NCBI GenBank assembly: GCA_964410215.1
Contig: CAYPHA010000030.1
Location: 1 to 53,930, forward strand
Source of the DNA: CAYPHA01 sp964410215
Lineage (GTDB): Bacteria; Calditrichota; Calditrichia; Calditrichales; CAYPHA01
Reading direction: 5' to 3'
DNA length: 53,930 bases
A program made the position numbers and the translations under genes. Of the stretch, positions 17,197 to 24,482 are shown piece after piece. The notes beneath the pieces were generated by a model. The model ran no database searches and was not told the DNA's origin. It saw only the letters and a program-made list of their open reading frames with translations. Within the stretch, counting starts at the first letter, position 1; every line of letters starts with the position of its first letter.

Positions 17197-17575
17197 AAGA
17201 TTCCAAAACAGCTTTACCCGTTTTTATTTTATGCAGTATGGTCCGGACATAGGCACATTCGCATTTTGCCGGACAGGTCATCATATTCTGCTCATAGAGG
17301 CAGTATCTCGGGCAGGACTCCGTGCCGGTTTTGCGCTCACTGAACAGGCGGCCTCTGTATAAATTGAGAAAAAGCTCCGCACGTATGGATAAGGTTGTTT
17401 CACAGGTTTCATGATTAAACATAAAAAGACCGGCCTTGAGGTCTTTGAAATTGACCTGGTATCCGACCAGATTGATCCCCGGATCATTTAAGAAATCGTC
17501 CCGATTTTTCCAGATCATTTCACATTTTGGGCACACTTTGAATGCGTCAAGCGCAACGGCTGTTTCACCGGCCAT
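17183..17575 (-). CDS. cysteine-rich cytoplasmic protein of unknown function
   Basis: A 130-residue protein without signal peptide. Cysteines are arranged as a pair (Cys15, Cys18 in KVCPKCEMIW), a single one (Cys58 in FNHETCETT), and a cluster near the end (Cys88, 92, 101, 105 and 107 in ESCPRYC ... TCPAKCECAY). This suggests binding of zinc or an Fe-S cluster. The central stretch NLVGYQVNFKDLKAGLFMFN looks conserved, but I do not recognise a named family. I chose the ATG at 17575, with GGGGA at proper distance; a TTG at 17596 would extend it by seven residues. It lies 72 nt downstream of the DUF1573 candidate selenoprotein on the same strand, so co-transcription is possible. Confidence 0.7.
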   Translation of the reverse strand: MAGETAVALDAFKVCPKCEMIWKNRDDFLNDPGINLVGYQVNFKDLKAGLFMFNHETCETTLSIRAELFLNLYRGRLFSERKTGTESCPRYCLYEQNMMTCPAKCECAYVRTILHKIKTGKAVLESSTPL

Positions 17576-17647
17576 AAAAAAATCCCCGTATACCAATATC
17601 TCGTTAGAACCGGATACTCGGATTTTTTTAGAAATGTTTAAGTTTTT

Positions 17648-18043
17648 TTACCTGGAAATTGTCACGGAGATAAATAGAAACTGCATCGGTTTTTTGGGAT
17701 CATTGGAAAAGATGGAGATTCTTTTCTTCATGATACCACGCCGGTTTTTCGTATTCAGTGTGGCTTTTAACTCGCCGGTTCCGCCCGGTTCTATCTCTTC
17801 TGAACTCAGAAGTGCGGCTGTGCAGCCTCAACCGGAGCTAACACGTTTTATATGAAGCGTATCTTCTCCGGTATTTTTCATGGTGAAGACATGCTGTAAA
17901 ACGGTATCACGGGTAACCTCACCAAAATCGAAACTAGCCTCTGTAAATTCCAGCCTTGGAATACGTTCGTCCGATGCAATAAGAGTCGAAAAGCCGAGCA
18001 TAACGCTCAGGAGGAATGTATATATTAACGGTTTTCTATTCAT
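17648..18043 (-). CDS. DUF1573 family protein, candidate selenoprotein (in-frame TGA at 17828-17830)
   Basis: Read through one TGA, this frame encodes a complete 131-residue exported DUF1573 protein. It has a signal peptide (LIYTFLLSVMLGFSTLIAS), then LEFTEASFDFGEVTRDTVLQ, the family opening, then IKRVSSG-[TGA]-GCTAALLS. It ends with EPGGTGELKATLNTKNRRG, RISIFSNDPKKP and a TAA. Family members have CGCT where this has [TGA]GCT, so the TGA replaces the first Cys and could encode selenocysteine. Both halves are in the same frame and both match the family, so no frameshift is needed. The ATG has GAGGGGGA upstream. A perfect hairpin with an AGUU loop follows the TGA at SECIS-like distance. The alternative is a TGC-to-TGA mutation making a pseudogene. 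It sits between an MFS gene and a Cys-rich gene on the same strand. Confidence 0.65.
17797..17812 (-). promoter_or_regulatory. candidate bacterial SECIS hairpin
   Basis: On the minus strand, CTTCTGAGTTCAGAAG forms six perfect pairs around AGUU. The loop begins 21 nt after the in-frame UGA and has G and U as its two central bases. Bacterial SECIS elements are short stems within the coding region shortly after the UGA, with a G in the first two loop bases; in E. coli fdhF the key loop bases are G23 and U24. Here the loop G and U are the 23rd and 24th bases after the UGA. No bulged U is seen in the stem. Confidence 0.5.
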
Positions 18044-18144
18044 GTAAAAAATCCCCCTCAGGAATTATTGCTGTTTTAAAAAGGAGTATGAAATATAAAG
18101 CGAAACCGCAAAGGAAGCAACGCGGAGAATACGGAAGAGAGACA

Positions 18145-19344
18145 TCAGCCGGTTTTTTTTCGTTTTTCTGGAAATTTCAAAAGGAAGGGAATCGTAAAAA
18201 CAGCCAGAATTGCGGAAATTTTGTATGTCCATATCAGACCAATCCAGTCTCCGAGTAAACCGATAAAAACGACAGCCACAGCCCCGATAACAAAATTGAT
18301 GGTCATATAGACACCATTCACAAAGGCAGGATGTCTGGAATCCTGATCCTGAACCAGTGCGAGAAGAACCGGCGAAGGGGCAATCATCAGGAATCCCAGC
18401 ACAATCAGTATCGGAATGGTATAAATACCTTCCGAAATCACAAACAACCACATCAGGACAGGTGATGTTATGCTGATAAAGAGCAGTGTATTTTTTCTGC
18501 CGATTTTATCAGAGATACTTCCCCCGAGGAAAGTCCCCACTGCTCCGGCCAGTTGTACGATGGAAAGCGATATGCCTCCCATCCATATACTCTGGCCCTT
18601 GGCCGTAATAAACGTCGGCAAAAACGTGGTCAGGGCGGCTTTCATGATGGAGCGCAGAAGCGTAAAACCGAGTAACAGGAGGAAAAACGGCAACATCTCC
18701 ATGAATGTCTGGCCGAATTCGCGCAGCTTATGATCGGTTCTCAGAGCCTGTGCAATATGGATATTGCGGATTTTCAAATGCAGCATAAAGGATGCAAGCA
18801 GTCCGAACGGTATAAGACGATACGTTCCTTCCAGCCCCCAGAGTGAGACAGCACCAAGGATTACCATCGGTGCAACCGTCCTTGCGATTTCTCCTCCGAA
18901 CATATAGAAACTCATGCCCGTCCCGGTGCGGTCTCCGGCGATACGTTTTACCATTACCGGTGCCGGCACATGAAACAGGGTGGATCCGACACCCATAAAG
19001 AGCAGTAGGACGACCAGCGCGATATAATGCGGGGCCGCGCCAAGCAGACTCATGGAAACCGAGGTTATGGCAGGGGCCCATATGAGGAAATAGCGCACAG
19101 GTAAACGGTCGGCGATCATTCCTACAAACGGATTCAGTAGTGATGGTGCCCGCTGCACTACATTCAGAACAGCCGCCATGGAATACGAAAGTGAAAACTT
19201 TTCGATCAGCAACGGCAGAATCGGCGCGAGAAATGACGAATAGATATCATGTACAAGGTGTGCCAGTGAAATACCCAGAACATCACCCAGACGAAACCGT
19301 TTATTTGTATCCGCTTTGCTCATATCATGCTTCATTTTTTTCAA
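18145..19344 (-). CDS. MFS transporter (fosmidomycin-resistance-like)
   Basis: A 399-residue inner-membrane transporter of the major facilitator superfamily with about twelve membrane segments. The N terminus LGISLAHLVHDIYSSFLAPILPLL is typical of the Fsr/YfnC-like branch. The loop after TM2 carries NPFVGMIADRLPVRY, and the matching repeat in the second half reads GGSISDKIGRKNTLL, the MFS signature. The substrate is unknown; drug or sugar-phosphate-like export are family possibilities. The start at 19344 has no strong ribosome site, and Met4 or Met8 are alternatives. It is divergent from the hybrid kinase and is the first gene of a same-strand trio with the DUF1573 and Cys-rich genes (gaps of 101 and 72 nt). 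Confidence 0.88.
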   Translation of the reverse strand: MKKMKHDMSKADTNKRFRLGDVLGISLAHLVHDIYSSFLAPILPLLIEKFSLSYSMAAVLNVVQRAPSLLNPFVGMIADRLPVRYFLIWAPAITSVSMSLLGAAPHYIALVVLLLFMGVGSTLFHVPAPVMVKRIAGDRTGTGMSFYMFGGEIARTVAPMVILGAVSLWGLEGTYRLIPFGLLASFMLHLKIRNIHIAQALRTDHKLREFGQTFMEMLPFFLLLLGFTLLRSIMKAALTTFLPTFITAKGQSIWMGGISLSIVQLAGAVGTFLGGSISDKIGRKNTLLFISITSPVLMWLFVISEGIYTIPILIVLGFLMIAPSPVLLALVQDQDSRHPAFVNGVYMTINFVIGAVAVVFIGLLGDWIGLIWTYKISAILAVFTIPFLLKFPEKRKKTG

Positions 19345-19465
19345 AATAAGTGTTTAATATACTATCTATATTAACTTGAATAAACTGAAAAAAATGATGA
19401 AATTAACAATTTTAGAAATAAAATACATTTTGCGGAAACAGAAACGGTTTGAATAGAAGAAATCC

Positions 19466-22114
19466 ATGAGCTTGTTACGTTCCCTCTCCACCCGAAAAAA
19501 ACTGATGCTTGCCATCCTCCTTGTCTCATCAGTCACGATTGCCACGGGTTTTTTCTTCATTACCCTGAAAACCATGCAGTCTCTCCGGAAGGATTTACAA
19601 AACCACACCATCGCCTATGCCCGCCTGCTTGGTCAGAATGCCCTGGAATCCCTGGAGCAGCATGATCCCGGAAAGGCTGTCAGCCTGTTAAAAAAGATGG
19701 ATAATCTGCCGGAACTGTCGAATGGCGGCATGTATCTGCCGGACAGCTCTCTTTTTGCATATTATTCACCCGGCGATACAAATTTTTCCTTTCCGGCCTA
19801 CCACAGGGGACCTTACCGTGCTTTTCATAACGGTTTTCTGCACGTCTTTGAACCTATCGTGATTAACGGTAGTGATTTCGGAACCATCTATCTGCGGGCC
19901 TCCACCCAAACCCTGGATAACAGATTCAAGAGTTATCTGGAGATGATTGCTATATTAGCCGCCGTTTTATTATTGTTCGCCTATCTAACAGCCCTGTGGC
20001 TGCAGCGCTATATTTCCCGTCCGATCAGGGAACTGGCCGATCTTACAGATCAGGTATCACGCAATGGGGATTATTCCCTGCGGGCCACCCCCTTCGGGAA
20101 CGATGAGCTGACGCTCCTTTATAACCGGTTTAACGATATGCTCGAACAGGTCAGGCAGCGTGATGAAAGAAGCCGGAAAGCGGAAACCGCCCTGCGGGAA
20201 TCAGAGTCGAAATACCGCATCCTGATAGAACAGATTCCTACCATGACCTATGCGGCATCGCTGAATGCCGTCAGTACCCTGTTGTTTGTCAGCCCGCAGG
20301 TTAAACAACTACTGGGTTATTCCCCGGAAGAACTCACATCGGAATCGGAAATATATCTGAAAGCCCTCCATCCGGACGATTATGAAAAGGCCATGGAAAA
20401 ATTTAGAAGGCCTATGAAACCCGGAGAACAGTTTATCGCCGAATACCGCATGTACAAAACCGACGGCTCCATTGTATGGATTCATGACGAAGCGAGCGTC
20501 GTAGCAGATGAATCCGGCAATCCCATGGTATTACAGGGTGTCATGTCGGATATCACATCGCGTAAGGAAACGGAAGATGAATTAAAATCAACACAGAGTT
20601 ACCTGAGGGATGTTTTCGACTCACTGCAGTCCATGCTGGTCTCGGTAAGCCCCGAGGGTGATATCACGCAATGGAACAAAATAGCCGAATTCTATACCGG
20701 AATAAAAGCGGAAATCGCCCTGACCCGGAAGATATGGGAAGTGGGTCCGTTACTTCAGAAATACCAGAGCAGCATCATCCAGGTGTTGCAGACGCAGGCA
20801 CCGGTCGAACACTCCCGTCAGCCTTTCCCCGGTGATGAAAAAAAATTCCTCAATATTTCCATATATCCCCTCACGAACCACGGAAGAGGAGCTGTCATAC
20901 GTATTGACGATGTTACCGAGCTCGAAAAGAAGGATTCCCAGCTGCTCCAGGCTCAGAAACTGGAAATGGTCGGTACCCTGGCCGGCGGACTGGCGCACGA
21001 TTTCAATAATGTACTGAGCGGCATCATCGGTTCCACTTCCCTGATACGTTTTCTGCTGGAAAACGAGCAAATCGACATGGAACGTTTCAGGACAAATATT
21101 GACACCATAGCGACGTCGGCCGATCGTGCCGCCGATATGGTTCAACAATTGATGACCATTTCGCGGAAGCATGAATTATCCATCGCACCGGTTGATCTGA
21201 ACCAGGCCGTCCGTCATGTCATCCGTATTTGTAAAAGCACTTTTGATAAGAGTATCGACATAAATGCCATCTACTTTCCCAGGCCGGCCATGGCCTCGGC
21301 CGATGTGGCACAGATCGAACAGGCATTGCTCAACCTGGCCGTCAATGCGTCCCATGCCATGACCATCATGCGGAAGGAATATGAAAACCAGGGAGGCATT
21401 CTGACGATCGCCGTGGAAAAGATTCTCATCGACCGGCATTTCATGGAATCACATCCCGGCATCGAAGAGGGCGAGCACTGGATCATCCGGGTTATCGACA
21501 CCGGTGTGGGTATGGACGCAAAAACCATCAGCAAGATATTCGACCCGTTCTTTACCACCAAGGAAAAAACCAAAGGAACGGGACTCGGCCTGGCAATGGT
21601 GTATAATATCATCCACCAGCATAACGGTTATATCGATGTTTATTCGAATCCCGGCATCGGAACCACGTTCAACATTCTTCTGCCCGTTTTGCATGAAACA
21701 GAAGCCGTCATTAAAAAGCAGACCATAAAAGAAACCATGCCACGCGGCAGCGGTACGATCCTGGTGGTTGATGACGAAGAAATTATCCGGGAAACGGCGA
21801 AGGGCATTCTGGAACTGTGCGGTTATTCCGTTATGGTTGCCAATGATGGTCATGAAGGTATTGAAACATTCAGGGAGCATTCACAGAAAATCAAGGCCAT
21901 CTTGCTGGATATGGCCATGCCTAAGATTTCAGGGAAGGAAACTTACCTGGAGCTGAAACGCATCCGGCCGGATCTCAAGGTCGTTCTGGCATCCGGATTC
22001 CGTCAGGATAAACGCGTTCAGGAAGCATTGAATCTCGGTGTCAATGAATTTATACAAAAACCCTATTCCATGCTTGAACTGGCTAAAAAAATCAAATCTG
22101 CTATCGGATCGTAA
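19466..22114 (+). CDS. hybrid sensor histidine kinase with HAMP, two PAS and a receiver domain
   Basis: An 882-residue membrane sensor. TM1 is at ~13-33 and TM2 at ~158-180, with a periplasmic sensor domain between them. HAMP follows (RYISRPIRELADLTDQVS), then PAS1 (~248-372, ending in a PAC-like QGVMSDITSRKETEDEL) and PAS2 (~378-490). The phosphoacceptor block is GGLAHDFNNVLSGIIG with His511. The ATPase has N-box LLNLAVNASHAM, VIDTGVGMD, and GTGLGLAMVYNIIHQHNG. The C-terminal receiver (~763-880) has the acidic pair in VVDDEE and Asp815 in LLDMAMP. All key residues are present, so phosphorelay activity is expected. No cognate regulator lies beside it. The stimulus is unknown. Confidence 0.94.
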   Translation: MSLLRSLSTRKKLMLAILLVSSVTIATGFFFITLKTMQSLRKDLQNHTIAYARLLGQNALESLEQHDPGKAVSLLKKMDNLPELSNGGMYLPDSSLFAYYSPGDTNFSFPAYHRGPYRAFHNGFLHVFEPIVINGSDFGTIYLRASTQTLDNRFKSYLEMIAILAAVLLLFAYLTALWLQRYISRPIRELADLTDQVSRNGDYSLRATPFGNDELTLLYNRFNDMLEQVRQRDERSRKAETALRESESKYRILIEQIPTMTYAASLNAVSTLLFVSPQVKQLLGYSPEELTSESEIYLKALHPDDYEKAMEKFRRPMKPGEQFIAEYRMYKTDGSIVWIHDEASVVADESGNPMVLQGVMSDITSRKETEDELKSTQSYLRDVFDSLQSMLVSVSPEGDITQWNKIAEFYTGIKAEIALTRKIWEVGPLLQKYQSSIIQVLQTQAPVEHSRQPFPGDEKKFLNISIYPLTNHGRGAVIRIDDVTELEKKDSQLLQAQKLEMVGTLAGGLAHDFNNVLSGIIGSTSLIRFLLENEQIDMERFRTNIDTIATSADRAADMVQQLMTISRKHELSIAPVDLNQAVRHVIRICKSTFDKSIDINAIYFPRPAMASADVAQIEQALLNLAVNASHAMTIMRKEYENQGGILTIAVEKILIDRHFMESHPGIEEGEHWIIRVIDTGVGMDAKTISKIFDPFFTTKEKTKGTGLGLAMVYNIIHQHNGYIDVYSNPGIGTTFNILLPVLHETEAVIKKQTIKETMPRGSGTILVVDDEEIIRETAKGILELCGYSVMVANDGHEGIETFREHSQKIKAILLDMAMPKISGKETYLELKRIRPDLKVVLASGFRQDKRVQEALNLGVNEFIQKPYSMLELAKKIKSAIGS

Positions 22115-22122
22115 TGCGATGG

Positions 22123-22326
22123 TCAGGCCATATGTCCGGCAAGCGGCAGGGTATGGCCGACATCGTTATGCGTCCCGCTATCCTGATTCATCCTGATCTC
22201 AGCCCGTTTTTCCTGTTCAAAAGTCTCTTCCGCAGCACTTTCCGTTTCTGCTGACAGCCTGATTCCTTCGTTGATATACTGTATCTGCGTAAACAGACCG
22301 GCTGCTTTGCCATCCATGATAATCAT
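22123..22326 (-). CDS. small protein of unknown function behind a sigma-28-like promoter
   Basis: A 67-residue polar protein without signal or membrane segment (starts MIIMDGKAAGLF, then an acidic helical middle AETESAAEETFEQEKRAE and a His/Gly-containing tail). Its own start is well supported: AAGGGAG lies about 9 nt before the ATG, and a sigma-28-type promoter sits at 22363-22389, giving a short leader. This points to a gene expressed with the late flagellar/chemotaxis regulon. I do not recognise the family; it could be a small motility-associated protein, which is inference from the promoter alone. It is convergent with the hybrid kinase (8 nt between the stops). Confidence 0.6.
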   Translation of the reverse strand: MIIMDGKAAGLFTQIQYINEGIRLSAETESAAEETFEQEKRAEIRMNQDSGTHNDVGHTLPLAGHMA

Positions 22327-22362
22327 ATTGTTACACTCCCTTAAACATTTCGCTTAGTTTTT

Positions 22363-22389
22363 TTATCGAAATAACCGGAAATTTCTTTA
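22363..22389 (-). promoter_or_regulatory. sigma-28 (FliA)-like promoter
   Basis: On the minus strand: TAAAGAAA, 11 nt, TTCGATAA. The consensus is TAAAGTTT-N11-GCCGATAA, so TAAAG and CGATAA match and the spacing is exact. Transcription would start near 22355, leaving about 28 nt to the ATG with a good ribosome site. Confidence 0.6.
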
Positions 22390-22539
22390 ATTTTAAAACA
22401 CTTTTTTGCCCGCAGATGTCACCGGCGGGTATTCTGAAACCGTTATATCGGATAAGCCTTGTTTCGTCTTGATTTTCATTCCCCGGCTGATTATACTCTC
22501 AACACTTGAACACAGAATGATTTAAAGACCACATAAACA

Positions 22540-24027
22540 ATGAAAAATAATTCGTTTCGTAAGCAGGAAAGGCATATCAGCAACCGTTCCTTTTTTAATC
22601 CATTTTTATACCTGCAAAAAAAATGGTCCTATTTATCGGCGGGATCTCTCATCCTGCTGACTGTTTCCGCCCTGCTTTTAATTTTCTGGTCAACTATAAC
22701 CGCATCGATTCATAAACTATCGGCCGGTGAGGATCCGGTCGGTTTCATCCGGAAGCATCAGAAGGAATTGAAGCATGCCGCCCTGGAAGCCATGTCTATC
22801 GACTATTTCTCCGGATATTCTTATAACAGGGATCCTTCCCGGCGAAGGGCTGAAATCCATGCCAAATTAATACATAAATACGCATCGGATTTTTACGGGA
22901 AGCCCTACGGATTAACACGGGATGACGAAATCCGGCTTTATGCTCTTATTTCGTATAACGGGTTTAATACGGCGGATTTATGTAATCTGGGAATGCCCCA
23001 GATGAGCGATACGGTTGCCCTGGAACAACGCATCTATGAAAAGATAAGCGGGTATGAGCCGCAGACGCCTTATTTCAATCCGGTTATAGATCATCTCCGG
23101 CAGACCCGGCGCATTTACATAAGCGAACTCGAAAAGGAACTGTATCAGCCGCTTGATGACCGCGTTCTGAACGTTCTGGAAAAAAACATCCCTGTCAAAA
23201 GCATGTTAAAAGACAGCCTGATCCGCCAGGCTGCCGGTATCCTGAGCACCAATCAGCATCTTCTGGGAACATTGCGCTATTATAAACAGATCATTGGTGA
23301 ACTGGACATGGAATTGAATCTGCGGCTTGCCATCATCTATTACGGAATCGGCAAGGATTACGGCATAAGCGACAGCCGTGAATTTTTCGGATGGTTTCGT
23401 GACGGATACAGCGGTAAGTCACTTATTGCCCGCAAATGGGTTCCGCGTAAATCGAAAGACGCTCATACCCGCTTGCGCAGCGCATACAGAGAATATGCCC
23501 GGCATCTTGCCGGTGCCACCGCATTCTATACCGGGATCGATCTAAACGACTGGCAGTTGCGGTTACATTCTCCCCTTTATGACAGCCTGTCGGTCAAACA
23601 GATAGGGCTTTTCGGGGCACGCCGCAAGCACCTGAGCGGCCGGATATACAAACATCAGGGTGTGGATCTCGTCGCGGAAGATGGTACGCCGGTCTACCCG
23701 GTTCAGGATGGTTTTGTGGTGTATGTAGGCAATCAGGAAAACGGTTGGGGCAACCATGTCAGGATCTGGCATGATGCGAATCTGGTTTCCACCTATTCAC
23801 ATCTGAAGAGTGATGCGCATTTTTCCCGTTTACTGAAACGGTTCGAACTGGAGGGCCCGTTTGCCGTGACGCGAAACGCGCGCATTGCCAGTGTCGGCCG
23901 CACGGGCAACATTCCCCGGAACGATCCGCAGTACGGCTATTCCCACCTGCACCTGGAGATCAAACGCAGCGGGAATTACATTAATCCGCTGGTGTTGCTG
24001 CACGAACATTTCCGGGTGGTGCACTAA
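22540..24027 (+). CDS. M23 family metallopeptidase with N-terminal membrane anchor
   Basis: A 495-residue protein with one N-terminal membrane segment (residues ~33-53, SAGSLILLTVSALLLIFW), so the rest should face the periplasm. A ~300-residue helical region follows (partly lysozyme/transglycosylase-like in composition, family not recognised). The C-terminal part is a LytM/M23 zinc endopeptidase: His372 and Asp376 in KHQGVDLVAEDGTPV, and His469 and His471 in YSHLHLEIKRSG. All four zinc/catalytic positions are present, so cleavage of peptidoglycan cross-links is expected. An insertion of ~30 residues (LKRFELEGPFAVTRN) sits between the strands. It has no operon partner. Confidence 0.9.
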   Translation: MKNNSFRKQERHISNRSFFNPFLYLQKKWSYLSAGSLILLTVSALLLIFWSTITASIHKLSAGEDPVGFIRKHQKELKHAALEAMSIDYFSGYSYNRDPSRRRAEIHAKLIHKYASDFYGKPYGLTRDDEIRLYALISYNGFNTADLCNLGMPQMSDTVALEQRIYEKISGYEPQTPYFNPVIDHLRQTRRIYISELEKELYQPLDDRVLNVLEKNIPVKSMLKDSLIRQAAGILSTNQHLLGTLRYYKQIIGELDMELNLRLAIIYYGIGKDYGISDSREFFGWFRDGYSGKSLIARKWVPRKSKDAHTRLRSAYREYARHLAGATAFYTGIDLNDWQLRLHSPLYDSLSVKQIGLFGARRKHLSGRIYKHQGVDLVAEDGTPVYPVQDGFVVYVGNQENGWGNHVRIWHDANLVSTYSHLKSDAHFSRLLKRFELEGPFAVTRNARIASVGRTGNIPRNDPQYGYSHLHLEIKRSGNYINPLVLLHEHFRVVH

Positions 24028-24482
24028 TATGTACACTGATTCATACAGCTTTATCCCTTTGAACGTATCTGAAAATAAATTTTGTTTTCTACGATAGTTT
24101 ATTATATTTCCATTAGCTAAACCTGGTTTTTCAAGCAACTTTCGATCTTTTACTCTTCTTGCAGGAAACGGCACATTTTCTTAAAGGGATTTTTATTTCT
24201 GAAAAAATTGGCTGAATTATTATACACTGTATCGGACAAAGGCGTTAGTCACTAAGATATGTACAACATGTATCTTTTTTCTGACTGGTGATTCCTTCAT
24301 TCCGTATAATTTCTTCTAAAAGATTCGAATCTTAGCGACTTTGAGCCTTCGTTGTTTTCATTTCCTGCATTTTTTTATATAAAAATTTTCGTGATAATTC
24401 ATGGCTGTAAAAAGCCTTCGTGATACATCGCTCAGATCACGATTTCATCTGTTCACACCTTCATTCAGAGAGGGAGGATGTT
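24028..24482. other. 455-bp AT-rich intergenic region
   Basis: No gene is visible. Near 24254-24280 a weak hairpin (AAGATATGT / ACATGTATCTT, two G-U pairs) is followed by TTTTTT and could terminate the M23 transcript. The remainder is AT-rich and probably carries the promoter of the downstream cargo island; I cannot place it. Confidence 0.5.

Noticed and set aside
17648..18043. Reassignment of TGA (genetic code 4 or 25) to explain the DUF1573 gene
   Set aside because: TGA ends other well-supported genes here (for example the MFS gene at 18145), so a global code change does not fit.
17648..18043. Frameshift as the cause of the broken DUF1573 frame
   Set aside because: Both halves are already in the same frame; only the single TGA separates them.
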